The notes under the pieces: model-generated | Database searches by the model: none | The model's input: only the letters and a program-made list of their open reading frames with translations | Told to the model about the DNA's origin: nothing | In this document: positions 7,978 to 16,962 of the stretch, one piece after another | Numbering within the stretch: position 1 is the stretch's first letter | How the letters are laid out: each line of letters begins with the position of its first letter | Translations under genes and position numbers: made by a program | From: Paracoccus saliphilus | Lineage (GTDB): Bacteria; Pseudomonadota; Alphaproteobacteria; Rhodobacterales; Rhodobacteraceae | Direction of reading: 5' to 3' | Length of the DNA: 64,000 bases | NCBI RefSeq assembly: GCF_028553805.1 | Contig: NZ_CP067140.1 | Coordinates: 496,001-560,000 of the forward strand

Positions 7978-9884
7978 AGAAAGCTTTCCGCGACGCTTAC
8001 GAGCGTGAACTGGATATTCTCTATGAACGCTCGGCGGAATTCGCCGACGAATTCCCGGGATTGGCCGATCGGCTTGGCGGTGTGCTGCGCGAGAATATCG
8101 ATCCGACGATTGCCGGATTGCTCGAAGGGACGGCTTTTCTGGCGGCGCGTGTTCAGCTCAAGCTGGACGAGGAATTCCGCGGCTTTACCACCGAACTGCT
8201 CGAGCAGATATTCCCCGATGCGCTGTCGCCGATACCCAGCTGCATGATGGTTCAGGCCCCGGCAACGACCAAGGATTCAGGCGATCCGAGCGTCCGGCGC
8301 TATAATCGCAACACATATCTCGACGCCAGTTTCCGTGATGCCGATAACCGGGTGACCTGCCGTTTCAGCACCACCGCGCCCATGACCGTGTTGCCGCTGC
8401 GGTTGACGGGGTTGACCTATCACGACCGCACGACCGCGCTTGGCGGTCTTGGGCAGGACCCCGACCGGGCTACGCGCGCCGGGCTGCAGATGGATATCGA
8501 GTCGACCAATGAACAGCCCATATCCGCATTGGGCGAGGATGCGCTGACCTTCCACCTGACCGGCGACATGTTTCGGGCGATCGCGCTTTACGAACAGATC
8601 CACTGCAATGTCACGCGCATATCGCTTCGCTGGCTGCGGCCGAACGGCGATCCCTGCTTCTTCCGCCTGCATCCCGATCAGATCGATCAGATCGGTTTTA
8701 CCACGGATGAATTGCTGCTCGATCGTCAGTCGAACCTGTTCGAGGGTTTTGCCCTGCTGCGCGATTTCTATGCATTTCCACGCAAGTTCCTGGGGTTCCG
8801 GCTAACGGGCCTGACCGATATCCTGCGCAATGTCGCGACAGGGCAGATGCAGGTGATCTTCGAATTCGATCGCGTTGATGACGATCTTGCACGTCTGACC
8901 CAGATAGGGGACATCAGGCTGAACTGTGCGCCGGCGATCAACCTGTTCGAAGAGGGCTCGAATCAGATCAGGTTGGATGACAAGCGGCATGAATATGTCG
9001 TCATGCCCGATTCCGGTCCGATGAGCCATTACGAAGTCCATCGGCTGCTGCAGGTCTATGCCACCTATGGAACGGCTCATGAGCGGGTCGATGTCGAGCC
9101 GCTCTATGCCTTGCCGCAAGGGGCGACCTCGCAGCGCTCGACCTATTATTATACGAGCCGCCGCAAGCCGCGGCGGATGACCGAATCCGAACGCCGTCAC
9201 GGGATGCGCAGCGGTTATCGCGGCACCGAAACCTATGTCTCGATCTATGAGCCGCCGGAATCCGTGATCGGCGACCGCGCACATCGGTTGCACCTGCGGA
9301 CCCTGTGTTCGAACCGGCATCTTCCCTCTGCGCTGCCCCTCGTGCGCTCCGAGGATTTCAATGTCGTGTCGGACCGGCAGATGTCGGTCAGCTGCATTAA
9401 CGGCCCGACTGCGCCGCGCGAAGCCATGACCGAGACCGAGCGGGCGGGACCGCACCGCACCGGGCAGGGCGATGTCTATTGGCGGCTGATCTCCTATCTG
9501 GCGCTCAATCACTTCGGACTCGATGATCGTTATGGCCGCGACGGCGCTGCCAGTCTGCGTGAAATTCTGACGCTGTTCGCCGACCTGTCCGACAGCGTGA
9601 CCGAAGCCCAGATCGCGGCGGTCGTAGGGCTGAATGTCCGGCCTATTACCCGCTCGCTGCGGCGTGCCGAGGGATATTTCCCCGCGCGTGGTCTCGAGAT
9701 TTCGGTAACTTTCGACGAAACCGGCTTCGAGGGTAGCGGCATCATCCTGATGGCCGCCGTCCTGGATCGCTTCTTCGCCGAATATGTCAGCATCAACAGC
9801 TTCACGCAGATGGTGACTGTCAGCAAGCAGCGCGGGGTAATTCGCAAATGGCCGCCCCGCACCGGCACGGGCCCACTGATATGA
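7974..9884 (+). CDS. tssF: T6SS baseplate protein TssF (VasA/ImpG)
   Basis: A protein of 636 residues, near the usual length. The opening contains FRDAYERELDILYE and FADEFPGLADRLG, typical of TssF, and the C terminus carries the barrel-like end with GSGIILMAAVLDRFFAEYVSI. TssF forms the baseplate wedge with TssG and TssE. It overlaps tssE by four bases and tssG by at least four, so the three are almost certainly cotranslated. Confidence 0.94.
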   Translation: MKKAFRDAYERELDILYERSAEFADEFPGLADRLGGVLRENIDPTIAGLLEGTAFLAARVQLKLDEEFRGFTTELLEQIFPDALSPIPSCMMVQAPATTKDSGDPSVRRYNRNTYLDASFRDADNRVTCRFSTTAPMTVLPLRLTGLTYHDRTTALGGLGQDPDRATRAGLQMDIESTNEQPISALGEDALTFHLTGDMFRAIALYEQIHCNVTRISLRWLRPNGDPCFFRLHPDQIDQIGFTTDELLLDRQSNLFEGFALLRDFYAFPRKFLGFRLTGLTDILRNVATGQMQVIFEFDRVDDDLARLTQIGDIRLNCAPAINLFEEGSNQIRLDDKRHEYVVMPDSGPMSHYEVHRLLQVYATYGTAHERVDVEPLYALPQGATSQRSTYYYTSRRKPRRMTESERRHGMRSGYRGTETYVSIYEPPESVIGDRAHRLHLRTLCSNRHLPSALPLVRSEDFNVVSDRQMSVSCINGPTAPREAMTETERAGPHRTGQGDVYWRLISYLALNHFGLDDRYGRDGAASLREILTLFADLSDSVTEAQIAAVVGLNVRPITRSLRRAEGYFPARGLEISVTFDETGFEGSGIILMAAVLDRFFAEYVSINSFTQMVTVSKQRGVIRKWPPRTGTGPLI

Positions 9885-10846
9885 ACCTGGACGGCGCGAG
9901 TTTTCTGGCGCTGCTCAGGCGCCTCGAACGCGAGAGGCCGGATCGCCCCCGCATCGGCCGTTCGACGCGGCTCAGCGACGAGATCGTCGAGATCGGGCAG
10001 GATCCCCGGCTTGCCTTTCCCGCAGCCGACCTGATCCCGGCCGAGCCGAGGCAGGATGATCGGATCAGGCTGCGGGCGAATTTCATGGGCTTTTTCGGCC
10101 CCCACGGTGCGCTTCCCCTGAACCTGACCGAAGAGGTGCTGCGCTGGCAGGAAGAGGGCGAGGAGGGTTTCGTCCGCTTCGTCGACATGCTCGCGGCGCG
10201 GTTCTACCAGCTATTTTTCCGCGCCTGGTCCGATTCCCATGCCATCAGTCAGCATGACCGCCCGGACGAGGACCGTTTCGCCCGCTATGTTGCGGCGGTG
10301 GCAGGAACCGGCAGCCCGGCGTTTCTGCAGCATGACAGTTTTCCCGATGTCGCCCGCTTGCCGCTGGTTTCAATCTTCGGTGGCAGGGTCCGCAGTGCCG
10401 TGCGTTTGCGGCAGATGCTGACCAGCTATTTCGGATTGCAGGCGGAAGTAGAGGAACATGTGCCCGCGTGGCTGGAATTCGAAGAGGACGAGCGGCGCGG
10501 TTTGGGATCGGGTGGCGGGTTGGGGCGCGACATGTATCTGGGCGCGCGGCTGCAATCGGTCAGCGAAAAGATCTGCGTCCACCTGCATATCCCCGATGCC
10601 GAGACCTATCGCAGTTTCCTGCCCGGCCAGGACAGGCACCAGCGTCTCGCCGATCTGGTCTATTGGTATCTGGGCCGCTCCTACGAGGTGGATCTGGCGT
10701 TGACGCTGCCCCCGGCCGAAATTCCCACCGCGCGTATGGGCGAAACCATTTCATTGGGCTGGCTTGCCGCGCTGGCTCCGTCTGCTGAAATGCAGGCAGC
10801 AGAAAAGATCGAGATTTCACGATTTGCCCTGACTCAGGGACACTGA
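9848..10846 (+). CDS. tssG: T6SS baseplate protein TssG (VasB/ImpH)
   Basis: A protein of 332 residues with the TssG landmarks MGFFGPHGALP, RFYQLFFRAW, a conserved FGGRVRSAVRLRQML segment and the C-terminal LGWLAALAPS. The start at 9848 gives a 37-base overlap with tssF and an N terminus (MAAPHR) like other TssG proteins. An in-frame ATG at 9881 would give a 4-base overlap and cannot be excluded. It is a wedge component with TssF. Confidence 0.93.
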   Translation: MAAPHRHGPTDMNLDGASFLALLRRLERERPDRPRIGRSTRLSDEIVEIGQDPRLAFPAADLIPAEPRQDDRIRLRANFMGFFGPHGALPLNLTEEVLRWQEEGEEGFVRFVDMLAARFYQLFFRAWSDSHAISQHDRPDEDRFARYVAAVAGTGSPAFLQHDSFPDVARLPLVSIFGGRVRSAVRLRQMLTSYFGLQAEVEEHVPAWLEFEEDERRGLGSGGGLGRDMYLGARLQSVSEKICVHLHIPDAETYRSFLPGQDRHQRLADLVYWYLGRSYEVDLALTLPPAEIPTARMGETISLGWLAALAPSAEMQAAEKIEISRFALTQGH

Positions 10847-10863
10847 TCAACAAGAGGCCAAGC

Positions 10864-13497
10864 ATGACCGCCATTACCATCGAGAAATTTGCAGGCAAGA
10901 TGAACCGCGTCGGCTATGATGCCTTCCTTCAGGCGATGCGGCAGGCGCGCTCGGACGGCAATCGCAATGTCGAGCTGTGCCATTGGCTGTTTCATGCGAT
11001 CTCCAACCAGAACTGCGATATCTCGATCACGCTTCGCGAGGCCAAGCTGGATCGCGCCCGAATCCTCAAGGACCTGGACGGTGCGGCGGCGGCGTTGCAG
11101 AAGAACGTCACCGAAACACCCGGTATATCCGAGCGGTTGGCCGACGCGCTGAACCACGCCTGGACCTATGCCTCGCTGTTCTTCGGCGAGGCGCAGATCC
11201 GCACCGGGCATCTTCTGGTCGCGCTTCTGAACGATCAGGCGCTGCGCCACGCGCTGGTGGAATATTCCTCGGTGTTCGACGACCTATCGCCGGACCATAT
11301 CGGCCGCGAATCCCGCACCATCTGGGCCGATTCCGAGGAAGAGGACATGCGCCCGATGGATGGCGCCGGGCTGCGCTCGGCCGTGGGGGGCGGGGGAGAC
11401 GCGGCGGGGGCCTCGACCGCGCTTGGCCGGTTCTCGGTCGACATGACGGCGGATGCGGCAGCAGGCCGGATGGACCCGGTTGTGGGCCGCGACGACGAGA
11501 TCCGCCAGATCATCGACGTGCTGATGCGCCGGCGGCAGAACAACCCGATCCTCACCGGCGAGGCCGGAGTCGGCAAGACCGCCGTGGTCGAAGGTTTCGC
11601 GCAGAAACTGGCCGCGGACGAGGTTCCTCCCGCGCTGAAGGGCATGCGGCTGCATATGCTGGATATTGGCGCGATGCAGGCCGGGGCCAGCATGAAGGGC
11701 GAATTCGAACAGCGCCTGCGTTCGGTCATCGACGAGGTGCAGTCCAGCCCCACCCCGATCATCCTGTTCATCGACGAGGCGCATACGCTGATCGGCGCAG
11801 GTGGCGCGGCGGGCACCGGCGATGCGGCGAACTTGCTGAAACCGGCACTGGCGCGCGGCACGCTGCGCACGATCGGCGCGACGACATGGGCCGAATACCG
11901 CAACTATTTCGAAAAGGACCCGGCGCTGACCCGGCGCTTCCAGCCGGTGCAGGTCGATGAGCCCGATATCGACACCGCCTGTTACATGATGCGCGGCCTG
12001 TTGGGCCCGATGCAGGAACACCACAAGGTCCGCATCTCGGATGCCGCGGTCGAGGCGGCGGTGAAGCTGTCCGCCCGCTATCTCCCGGCGCGGCAATTAC
12101 CCGACAAGGCCGTGTCGCTTCTCGATACCGCTTGCGCGCGGGTGGCGGTCAGCCAGTCCTCCGTCCCCGCCCGCATCGCCGATCTGCAGGCTGCCATCGC
12201 CTCGCTGGAAACCGAGATCGCCGCCAAATCCGCCGAACGTGAACTGGGCGCGAACCCGGAAACCCGGCTCGCCGAGGCGCAAGAGCAATTGCAGGCCCGG
12301 AAGGACGAGCTGACCGCGCTTGAGGCCGCCTATGAGTTGGAGAAAAGCATTGTCGAGAACATCCTCGACCTGCGCACCCGTCTGGCCAAGGAAAAGGGCG
12401 AAGAGGTCGATTCCGACGCCATCCGGGCCGAACTGACCACGGGGATGGGCAAGCTGGATGCGATCAATGCCGATGACCGGATGATCTATCCGCATGTGGA
12501 CGATCAGGCCGTCGCCAGCGTCATAAGCGACTGGACCGGCATTCCCGCTGGCCGCATGGTGGCCGATGAATTGCAGGCGGTGCTGTCACTGGCGGACCAC
12601 CTGAAGGAACGGGTGATCGGTCAGGATCCGGGGCTGCAGATGATCGCCCGCCGGGTCGAAACGGCGCGCGCGGGCCTTGGCAATCCCGAGAAACCCATCG
12701 GGGTCTTCATGCTCTGCGGCCCCTCGGGCGTGGGCAAGACCGAGACCGCGCTGGCGCTGGCCGAGTCGCTCTATGGCGGCGAACAGAATGTCATCACCAT
12801 CAACATGTCCGAATTCCAGGAGGCCCATTCCGTCAGCCTGCTGAAAGGCGCGCCTCCGGGCTATGTCGGCTATGGCGAGGGCGGACGGCTGACCGAGGCG
12901 GTGCGGCGCAAACCCTATTCCGTCGTGCTTCTGGACGAGATGGAAAAGGCCCATCCCGATGTCCATGAACTGTTCTTCCAGGTCTTCGACAAGGGCCGGA
13001 TGGAGGACGGCAATGGCCGTCCGATCAATTTCCGCAACACGCTGATCCTGATGACCTCGAATGTCGGCACCGGCACGATCATGAACCTCGCGCCCGAGGG
13101 GATCATCGAGGACACCGAGACGCTGGAGGCCTCGCTCAAGGAGGAATTGCTGGGCACTTTCCCGCCCGCGCTTCTGGGCCGGATCGTGACCGTTCCCTAT
13201 GTGCCGCTGAGCAGCGAGGTGCTGGCCGGGATCTCGCGTCTCAAGCTGGGCTCGGTCGCCCGCCGGATGAAGGAATCGCAGGGCGCCAAGCTGGTCTGGG
13301 ACGATGCGGTGATCTCGCATATCGTCGATCAGTGCCGCGATCCCGACAGCGGCGGCCGGATGATCGACAATATCATCACCAACTCGATCCTGCCCGACCT
13401 GTCGCGGCAGGTGCTGGCGCGCATGGTCAGTGGCGAGGTGATGTCGGATGTCACCATCAAGGTCACGGATGACGGTTTCGGCTATGAATTCGCCTAG
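10864..13497 (+). CDS. tssH: T6SS sheath disassembly ATPase TssH (ClpV)
   Basis: An AAA+ unfoldase of 877 residues. It has a ClpN-type N-terminal domain (residues 1-150), a first nucleotide-binding domain with GEAGVGKT (about 232) and FIDEAHTLIGAGG, a coiled-coil middle region (about 430-500), and a second nucleotide-binding domain with GPSGVGKT (about 619) and VVLLDEMEKAHPDVH. The short ClpV-type middle region and the context separate it from ClpB. It recycles contracted TssB/TssC. The gene is visibly richer in G/C third positions than the autotransporter and envelope genes downstream. It ends the first T6SS block and is convergent with the TonB-like gene. Confidence 0.95.
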   Translation: MTAITIEKFAGKMNRVGYDAFLQAMRQARSDGNRNVELCHWLFHAISNQNCDISITLREAKLDRARILKDLDGAAAALQKNVTETPGISERLADALNHAWTYASLFFGEAQIRTGHLLVALLNDQALRHALVEYSSVFDDLSPDHIGRESRTIWADSEEEDMRPMDGAGLRSAVGGGGDAAGASTALGRFSVDMTADAAAGRMDPVVGRDDEIRQIIDVLMRRRQNNPILTGEAGVGKTAVVEGFAQKLAADEVPPALKGMRLHMLDIGAMQAGASMKGEFEQRLRSVIDEVQSSPTPIILFIDEAHTLIGAGGAAGTGDAANLLKPALARGTLRTIGATTWAEYRNYFEKDPALTRRFQPVQVDEPDIDTACYMMRGLLGPMQEHHKVRISDAAVEAAVKLSARYLPARQLPDKAVSLLDTACARVAVSQSSVPARIADLQAAIASLETEIAAKSAERELGANPETRLAEAQEQLQARKDELTALEAAYELEKSIVENILDLRTRLAKEKGEEVDSDAIRAELTTGMGKLDAINADDRMIYPHVDDQAVASVISDWTGIPAGRMVADELQAVLSLADHLKERVIGQDPGLQMIARRVETARAGLGNPEKPIGVFMLCGPSGVGKTETALALAESLYGGEQNVITINMSEFQEAHSVSLLKGAPPGYVGYGEGGRLTEAVRRKPYSVVLLDEMEKAHPDVHELFFQVFDKGRMEDGNGRPINFRNTLILMTSNVGTGTIMNLAPEGIIEDTETLEASLKEELLGTFPPALLGRIVTVPYVPLSSEVLAGISRLKLGSVARRMKESQGAKLVWDDAVISHIVDQCRDPDSGGRMIDNIITNSILPDLSRQVLARMVSGEVMSDVTIKVTDDGFGYEFA

Positions 13498-13867
13498 CGT
13501 CCGGGTCCGTTTCGCTTCCTGATTGCGTCCCGCGATGGCCGGGGGCTCTGCCCCCGGACCCCCGGGATATTTGTATGAAGAAGAAGGGACAGGTTGTTCC
13601 TTCGAAGGAAGTTGTCGCGGTCATCGGGGGCTAGTATGTTTTTCATACTGATTTTGGGGATGCGATATCCCGGGTGCCGCCTTGTTCGTTCGGGCTGTCC
13701 GCGAAAGGCCGAAATTTGTCGTGCAACACGGGCTGCCGGTGTACGCCCTGTGTACGGGTTGTGCAGCCGGATTCCCAGCATTTGCTGGCTGAATCGCGAT
13801 CCCGTTGCGTGGATGACCAATGCAACGCACGTAGCTGTTGCGACCTGCGCCGCCACGATATCTGGAT
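13498..13867. other. 370-base convergent intergenic region
   Basis: No gene is supported here. The region separates the ends of tssH (+) and the TonB-like gene (-). It holds the GC hairpin and 21-base motif listed separately near its left side. The remainder has no convincing open frame with a ribosome site. Confidence 0.6.
13539..13585 (+). terminator. GC hairpin plus Rhodobacterales-type intergenic repeat
   Basis: CCGGGGGC, loop TCT, GCCCCCGG (13539-13557) form a perfect 8-bp stem. A 21-base element at 13565-13585 follows: GGATATTT, two bases, then ATGAAGAAGAA. The same element occurs twice, in inverted orientation, at 53890-53942. Both places are between convergent genes, so a terminator or mRNA 3'-end role is likely. 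Confidence 0.6.
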
Positions 13868-14902
13868 TCAGCGAATATAGACGCTGCTGACCCCGACCAT
13901 CGCCTCCTCGCCGATTTCCCGGCTGAGCGCCTCAAAGAAAGGTTCGGCCAATTGGCCCGACAGGCGGGATACGGTCTCGGGCCGTCGCGGTGTGGCGAGT
14001 GCCACGATCAACTGATGCGTGTCCCGCGCCGCACCCGAGCGCGCCACCGGAGCGTCGAACCGGATGCGGTTCGACGACCGGATCAGGAAGCGCCGCAGGT
14101 CGTGCACAACGCCATTGTCATCGATCAGTAGCAGGGTATTGTAGCGTCCCGTTCCGCCCGAAATCTGCCCCCGCAGCGAAGCCCCGCTCGCAACCTGCTG
14201 GGATTCCAGCTGAATACCGAGACCGAAGACCGGGTAGAGCGGATCCTGCCGGGCGAAGGTCAGCCCCGGGCATTGCCGCTGATCCAGCAAGACGGCGGCT
14301 TCGGTCACCTCGGTCGTCAGGCCTTCGGTCAGGTCGTCCATCAGTCTCGAGATCTTCCGGTCATTGGCGGCCAGCACGCCAAGCTGAATCGCGTCATCGC
14401 CACGCAGGGCTGGCAGGGCAAGCAGGCATGGCTCGGTCAGGAGGCTGCGGATGCGGTCGAACAATTCGACCAGCCGCGGATCGGTGGGAGCGGTTTCGCC
14501 GCTTGCGGCATCGGGCTCAGCTCCGCCCGGTTCGGCTTGGCTGGAGGGTGTATCGGATGCGGGGCTCTGGATCATCGGCAGCATCTGATCCGACAATACG
14601 GGGGCGATCTGCCCGTCATCAAGATGCGCCAGCATGTCTTCTTCGGATTGCTCCAGAGGTTCTGGTTCCGGGTTGTTTTCAAAAGCTTCTGGTGTCGCAG
14701 TGGATGTCAGTGCCGGTGTTTCGACCTCTGTCGAGGATTGGTTCAACGTCGTGATCTCGAGCTGCAACTGTTCGAGCGGCGGGGCTGCGGGCAGGTTCCA
14801 CGAGGGGCGGTAGATCAATGCCGCCGCAGCCGCGCCATGCAGCGAGACCGATAGGAGTACCGCCTGGATCCAGGTTGAATTACGGCCCGTCGCGCCGATC
14901 AT
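13868..14902 (-). CDS. TonB-like periplasmic protein linked to ExbBD
   Basis: A protein of 344 residues. The N terminus has one membrane segment (about 11-31) followed by a Pro/Glu/Ser-rich spacer (about 35-140), the layout of TonB. The C-terminal domain (about 145-344) is not a classical TonB fold. It contains Cys159 and Cys211 with 51 residues between them, then CPGLTF, a LRGQISGG strand, LLLIDDNGVVHDL and HQLIVAL. The same order and the same Cys spacing occur in the periplasmic end of PpkA (36926-37552), so the two domains look homologous. The start at 14902 overlaps the stop of the upstream exbD by four bases; the long frame upstream of it is a shadow. I infer an energised envelope arm acting with the T6SS kinase; its function is unproven. 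Confidence 0.6.
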   Translation of the reverse strand: MIGATGRNSTWIQAVLLSVSLHGAAAAALIYRPSWNLPAAPPLEQLQLEITTLNQSSTEVETPALTSTATPEAFENNPEPEPLEQSEEDMLAHLDDGQIAPVLSDQMLPMIQSPASDTPSSQAEPGGAEPDAASGETAPTDPRLVELFDRIRSLLTEPCLLALPALRGDDAIQLGVLAANDRKISRLMDDLTEGLTTEVTEAAVLLDQRQCPGLTFARQDPLYPVFGLGIQLESQQVASGASLRGQISGGTGRYNTLLLIDDNGVVHDLRRFLIRSSNRIRFDAPVARSGAARDTHQLIVALATPRRPETVSRLSGQLAEPFFEALSREIGEEAMVGVSSVYIR

Positions 14903-15297
14903 TGTCCCGGCCCCGCGCGCAACGTAACCAATCGCACCTCGCGGCTGGCCAGTTCGGGATGGCCGAGCGCAGAGATCAGCAGGCTTGCCTCGGCATCCTT
15001 GTCGATCATCAGATGCAGGATGTCGTCCGAACCGGATAGCGCGGCCGGTAGCAAATCGGGCGACACCGGTTGGCCATCCAGCAGCCAATCCGTGGTCGAG
15101 CGTATCTCGAGGATCGGAGAGGGCAGGGCGGATGGCGCGATCTGCGAGGTTTGTGCCAGCCGCAAGTCCTGCGGTGTGCGGGTCTCTTGCCCGGCCACCA
15201 GGAAAAAGAAGATCAGCAGTAACACGATGTTGACGATCGCCAGAGATGTGTCGATCCGCAGCCTTTCGGGATGTCGTACAGGCAGGCGCAAGCTCAT
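14899..15297 (-). CDS. ExbD/TolR-type protein with Asn in place of the channel Asp
   Basis: A protein of 132 residues: a short cytoplasmic N terminus, one membrane helix (about 18-37) and a periplasmic domain of the ExbD/TolR type ending in a strand like HPELASREVRLVTL. Aligning the helix with ExbD on the IFF motif places Asn23 where ExbD, TolR and MotB have the proton-carrying Asp. The neighbouring paralogue (15294-15770) keeps the Asp. The gene overlaps both neighbours by four bases. It is probably a partner subunit in a mixed stator rather than a proton carrier; this is inference. Confidence 0.8.
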   Translation of the reverse strand: MSLRLPVRHPERLRIDTSLAIVNIVLLLIFFFLVAGQETRTPQDLRLAQTSQIAPSALPSPILEIRSTTDWLLDGQPVSPDLLPAALSGSDDILHLMIDKDAEASLLISALGHPELASREVRLVTLRAGPGQ

Positions 15298-15770
15298 TTC
15301 GCACCTCCATTCGCGATCTGGACCGATTCGATCCCGCGCGCTGCGAGGGTTTCCAGCACCGTGGTCACCTGTTGCACATGCACATCGGACCGAACCACGA
15401 TCAGGACATTTCGCGTGCCTTGCGCCGCCAGGGCGTCCGCCAGTGACGGCAAGCGGTCCAGGGCGAAACGCTGACCTCCTGCGACCAGCCCGTCGAGATG
15501 CAATGTCCAGACGGCGGTCGCGGATGCGTCGGTCGTCAATACCTCAGCCTCTGCTTCTTCGGTTGCCGCATTTCCACCCATCAGTCCGCCGCTGCGTAGG
15601 GTCAGCATGGAATAGGGCACGATATTCGAGGACAGCATGAAGAAGATCAGCAGCTGGAACAGCACATCGGCCAATGGGGTCATTGAGAACCGATATCGCG
15701 CTTTTCGCTGCGGTAGCCTCAACCCCGCAACCCGCGCCGGATGAGGGGGCGATATTGTTGTGGCCCCCAT
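15294..15770 (-). CDS. ExbD/TolR proton channel subunit
   Basis: A protein of 158 residues. The membrane segment reads SMTPLADVLFQLLIFFML (about 29-46) and has the conserved Asp, here Asp35, that shuttles protons in ExbD/TolR/MotB. A periplasmic domain (about 65-158) follows, with the strand LIVVRSDVHVQQVT. It begins three bases after the exbB-like gene and overlaps the second exbD-like gene, so the three form one transcription unit with a TonB-like gene at the end. Confidence 0.87.
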   Translation of the reverse strand: MGATTISPPHPARVAGLRLPQRKARYRFSMTPLADVLFQLLIFFMLSSNIVPYSMLTLRSGGLMGGNAATEEAEAEVLTTDASATAVWTLHLDGLVAGGQRFALDRLPSLADALAAQGTRNVLIVVRSDVHVQQVTTVLETLAARGIESVQIANGGAK

Positions 15771-15773
15771 GGA

Positions 15774-16409
15774 TCAGGCGCGGGCCGGTTGTGCGATACG
15801 GCCATGGATCGCGGAAGAGATCACCAGCTCGATCGTCTGACGTTCATCCTCGATCCGCCCTTCGAGCCATGAGGCGATGAAATAGGCCACCAAGGCGATG
15901 GCGAGCCCGGCCGCGGTCGTTGTCAGCGCGGTCCAGATACCGGATGCCAGCAAGCGGGGATCTGCGGCCTCTTGGCTTAGTGCCAGGTTGCCGAAAGCGT
16001 CGATCATGCCGATGACCGTGCCCAAAAGCCCCAACATCGGGGCCATCTGCACCACCGCTTCGAGCAGCCGCATCCGCGCGCCCATCCGCGCCATCTCGGC
16101 TAATGCGACCTGCCGGGCCAGTTCCTCGCCATATCCGGGCTCGGAAGGGCGGGCGCGCAGCCCGGACATCACCGCTCCGAGGACACGGGCCAGCACGGTC
16201 CTGCCCGCCGTTGCCTTGCGCTGCGCCTCGTCGGGGCGTCCGTTCAGCCAGTCGTCGAGGATTTCCTCGCCGCGCTTGTGGCCGCCGACGCCCAATTTCC
16301 GAAATTGTATCGTCTTGAAGATCGTGACGGTGAGGGTCAGCACCGACAGGGCCGCCAGGGCCGCGAAGACGGCCATCGTCGTCATCGGCAGGTCGCTAGG
16401 AAAGATCAT
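15774..16409 (-). CDS. ExbB/TolQ/MotA-type proton channel
   Basis: A protein of 211 residues with three predicted membrane helices (about 10-30, 118-140, 160-182) and a cytoplasmic loop between the first two. The hallmark MAPMLGLLGTVIGMIDAF and the following TALTTTAAGLAIAL identify the MotA/TolQ/ExbB family. Such proteins surround an ExbD dimer and convert proton motive force into movement of a periplasmic partner. Here two different ExbD genes and a TonB-like gene follow at once. Lying inside the T6SS locus, it is more likely dedicated to that locus than to siderophore uptake. Confidence 0.9.
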   Translation of the reverse strand: MIFPSDLPMTTMAVFAALAALSVLTLTVTIFKTIQFRKLGVGGHKRGEEILDDWLNGRPDEAQRKATAGRTVLARVLGAVMSGLRARPSEPGYGEELARQVALAEMARMGARMRLLEAVVQMAPMLGLLGTVIGMIDAFGNLALSQEAADPRLLASGIWTALTTTAAGLAIALVAYFIASWLEGRIEDERQTIELVISSAIHGRIAQPARA

Positions 16410-16428
16410 TTCAGTCAGCCTTCAGCGA

Positions 16429-16941
16429 TCAGAGCCCAAAATCGATATCGGTGCGCGATTGCGTCGCGAGCCCGGTCAGGCAGGCATTGCGCAGATCCTT
16501 ACCATCACCGGTAGTGCATGCAGCAACGTCATTGACGATGATCTGCCCGATATCGGTGCAACCACGGTCCGGCAATTCGAACATCGCCACCTTGGTCTTG
16601 CCCGAAACCATTGCTCCGAAATCCAGGATCGGCAGCGATTGCACGACACCGGCGGCATCGAAGATCGCCACCTGCCACGCGGCACGGTCCAGATCCTGAT
16701 CCAGGCGGTTGGTGGTGACAACGGTCAGTTGGCAGCCTCCGGCCTCGGTCGATGTGGCGCCATTCAGTTCCAGCAATATACTGTCGACGATATCTGTCTG
16801 TGTGCGGATATCGGCGGAATCATCGCTATCCTCGGTCGGGGCCGGGATGTCCGCCGTGGAATCGTCGGTCTGCGAGAATGCGGAAAAGCCGGAAAAAGTA
16901 AGAAGAACGCTGGAAAGTAGCGCAATCGCACGGTGACGCAT
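16429..16941 (-). CDS. Secreted protein of unknown function upstream of exbB
   Basis: A protein of 170 residues with a clear signal peptide (about 1-23, cleavage near AFSQ) and no lipobox, so it is not TssJ. An acidic linker (24-50) leads to a compact domain with four or more cysteines (GGCQL, RGCTDIG, AACTTG, NACLTG), probably disulfide-linked in the periplasm, and beta-rich segments such as AWQVAIFDAAG. The family is not recognised. It starts 21 bases after the preceding small gene and ends 19 bases before exbB, so it is part of that operon. Confidence 0.65.
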   Translation of the reverse strand: MRHRAIALLSSVLLTFSGFSAFSQTDDSTADIPAPTEDSDDSADIRTQTDIVDSILLELNGATSTEAGGCQLTVVTTNRLDQDLDRAAWQVAIFDAAGVVQSLPILDFGAMVSGKTKVAMFELPDRGCTDIGQIIVNDVAACTTGDGKDLRNACLTGLATQSRTDIDFGL

Positions 16942-16962
16942 GAATATCCCTTTCTTTGAGAA

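Noticed and set aside
14903..15310. 136-residue N-terminal extension of the TonB-like frame
   Set aside because: It overlaps exbD in another frame, is Arg-rich and nonsensical, and the internal start at 14902 gives a normal membrane anchor and a 4-base overlap.
15898..16920. 340-residue plus-strand frame opposite exbB and the secreted protein
   Set aside because: The minus strand encodes a clear ExbB family member and a signal-peptide protein; the opposite frame has no recognisable content.
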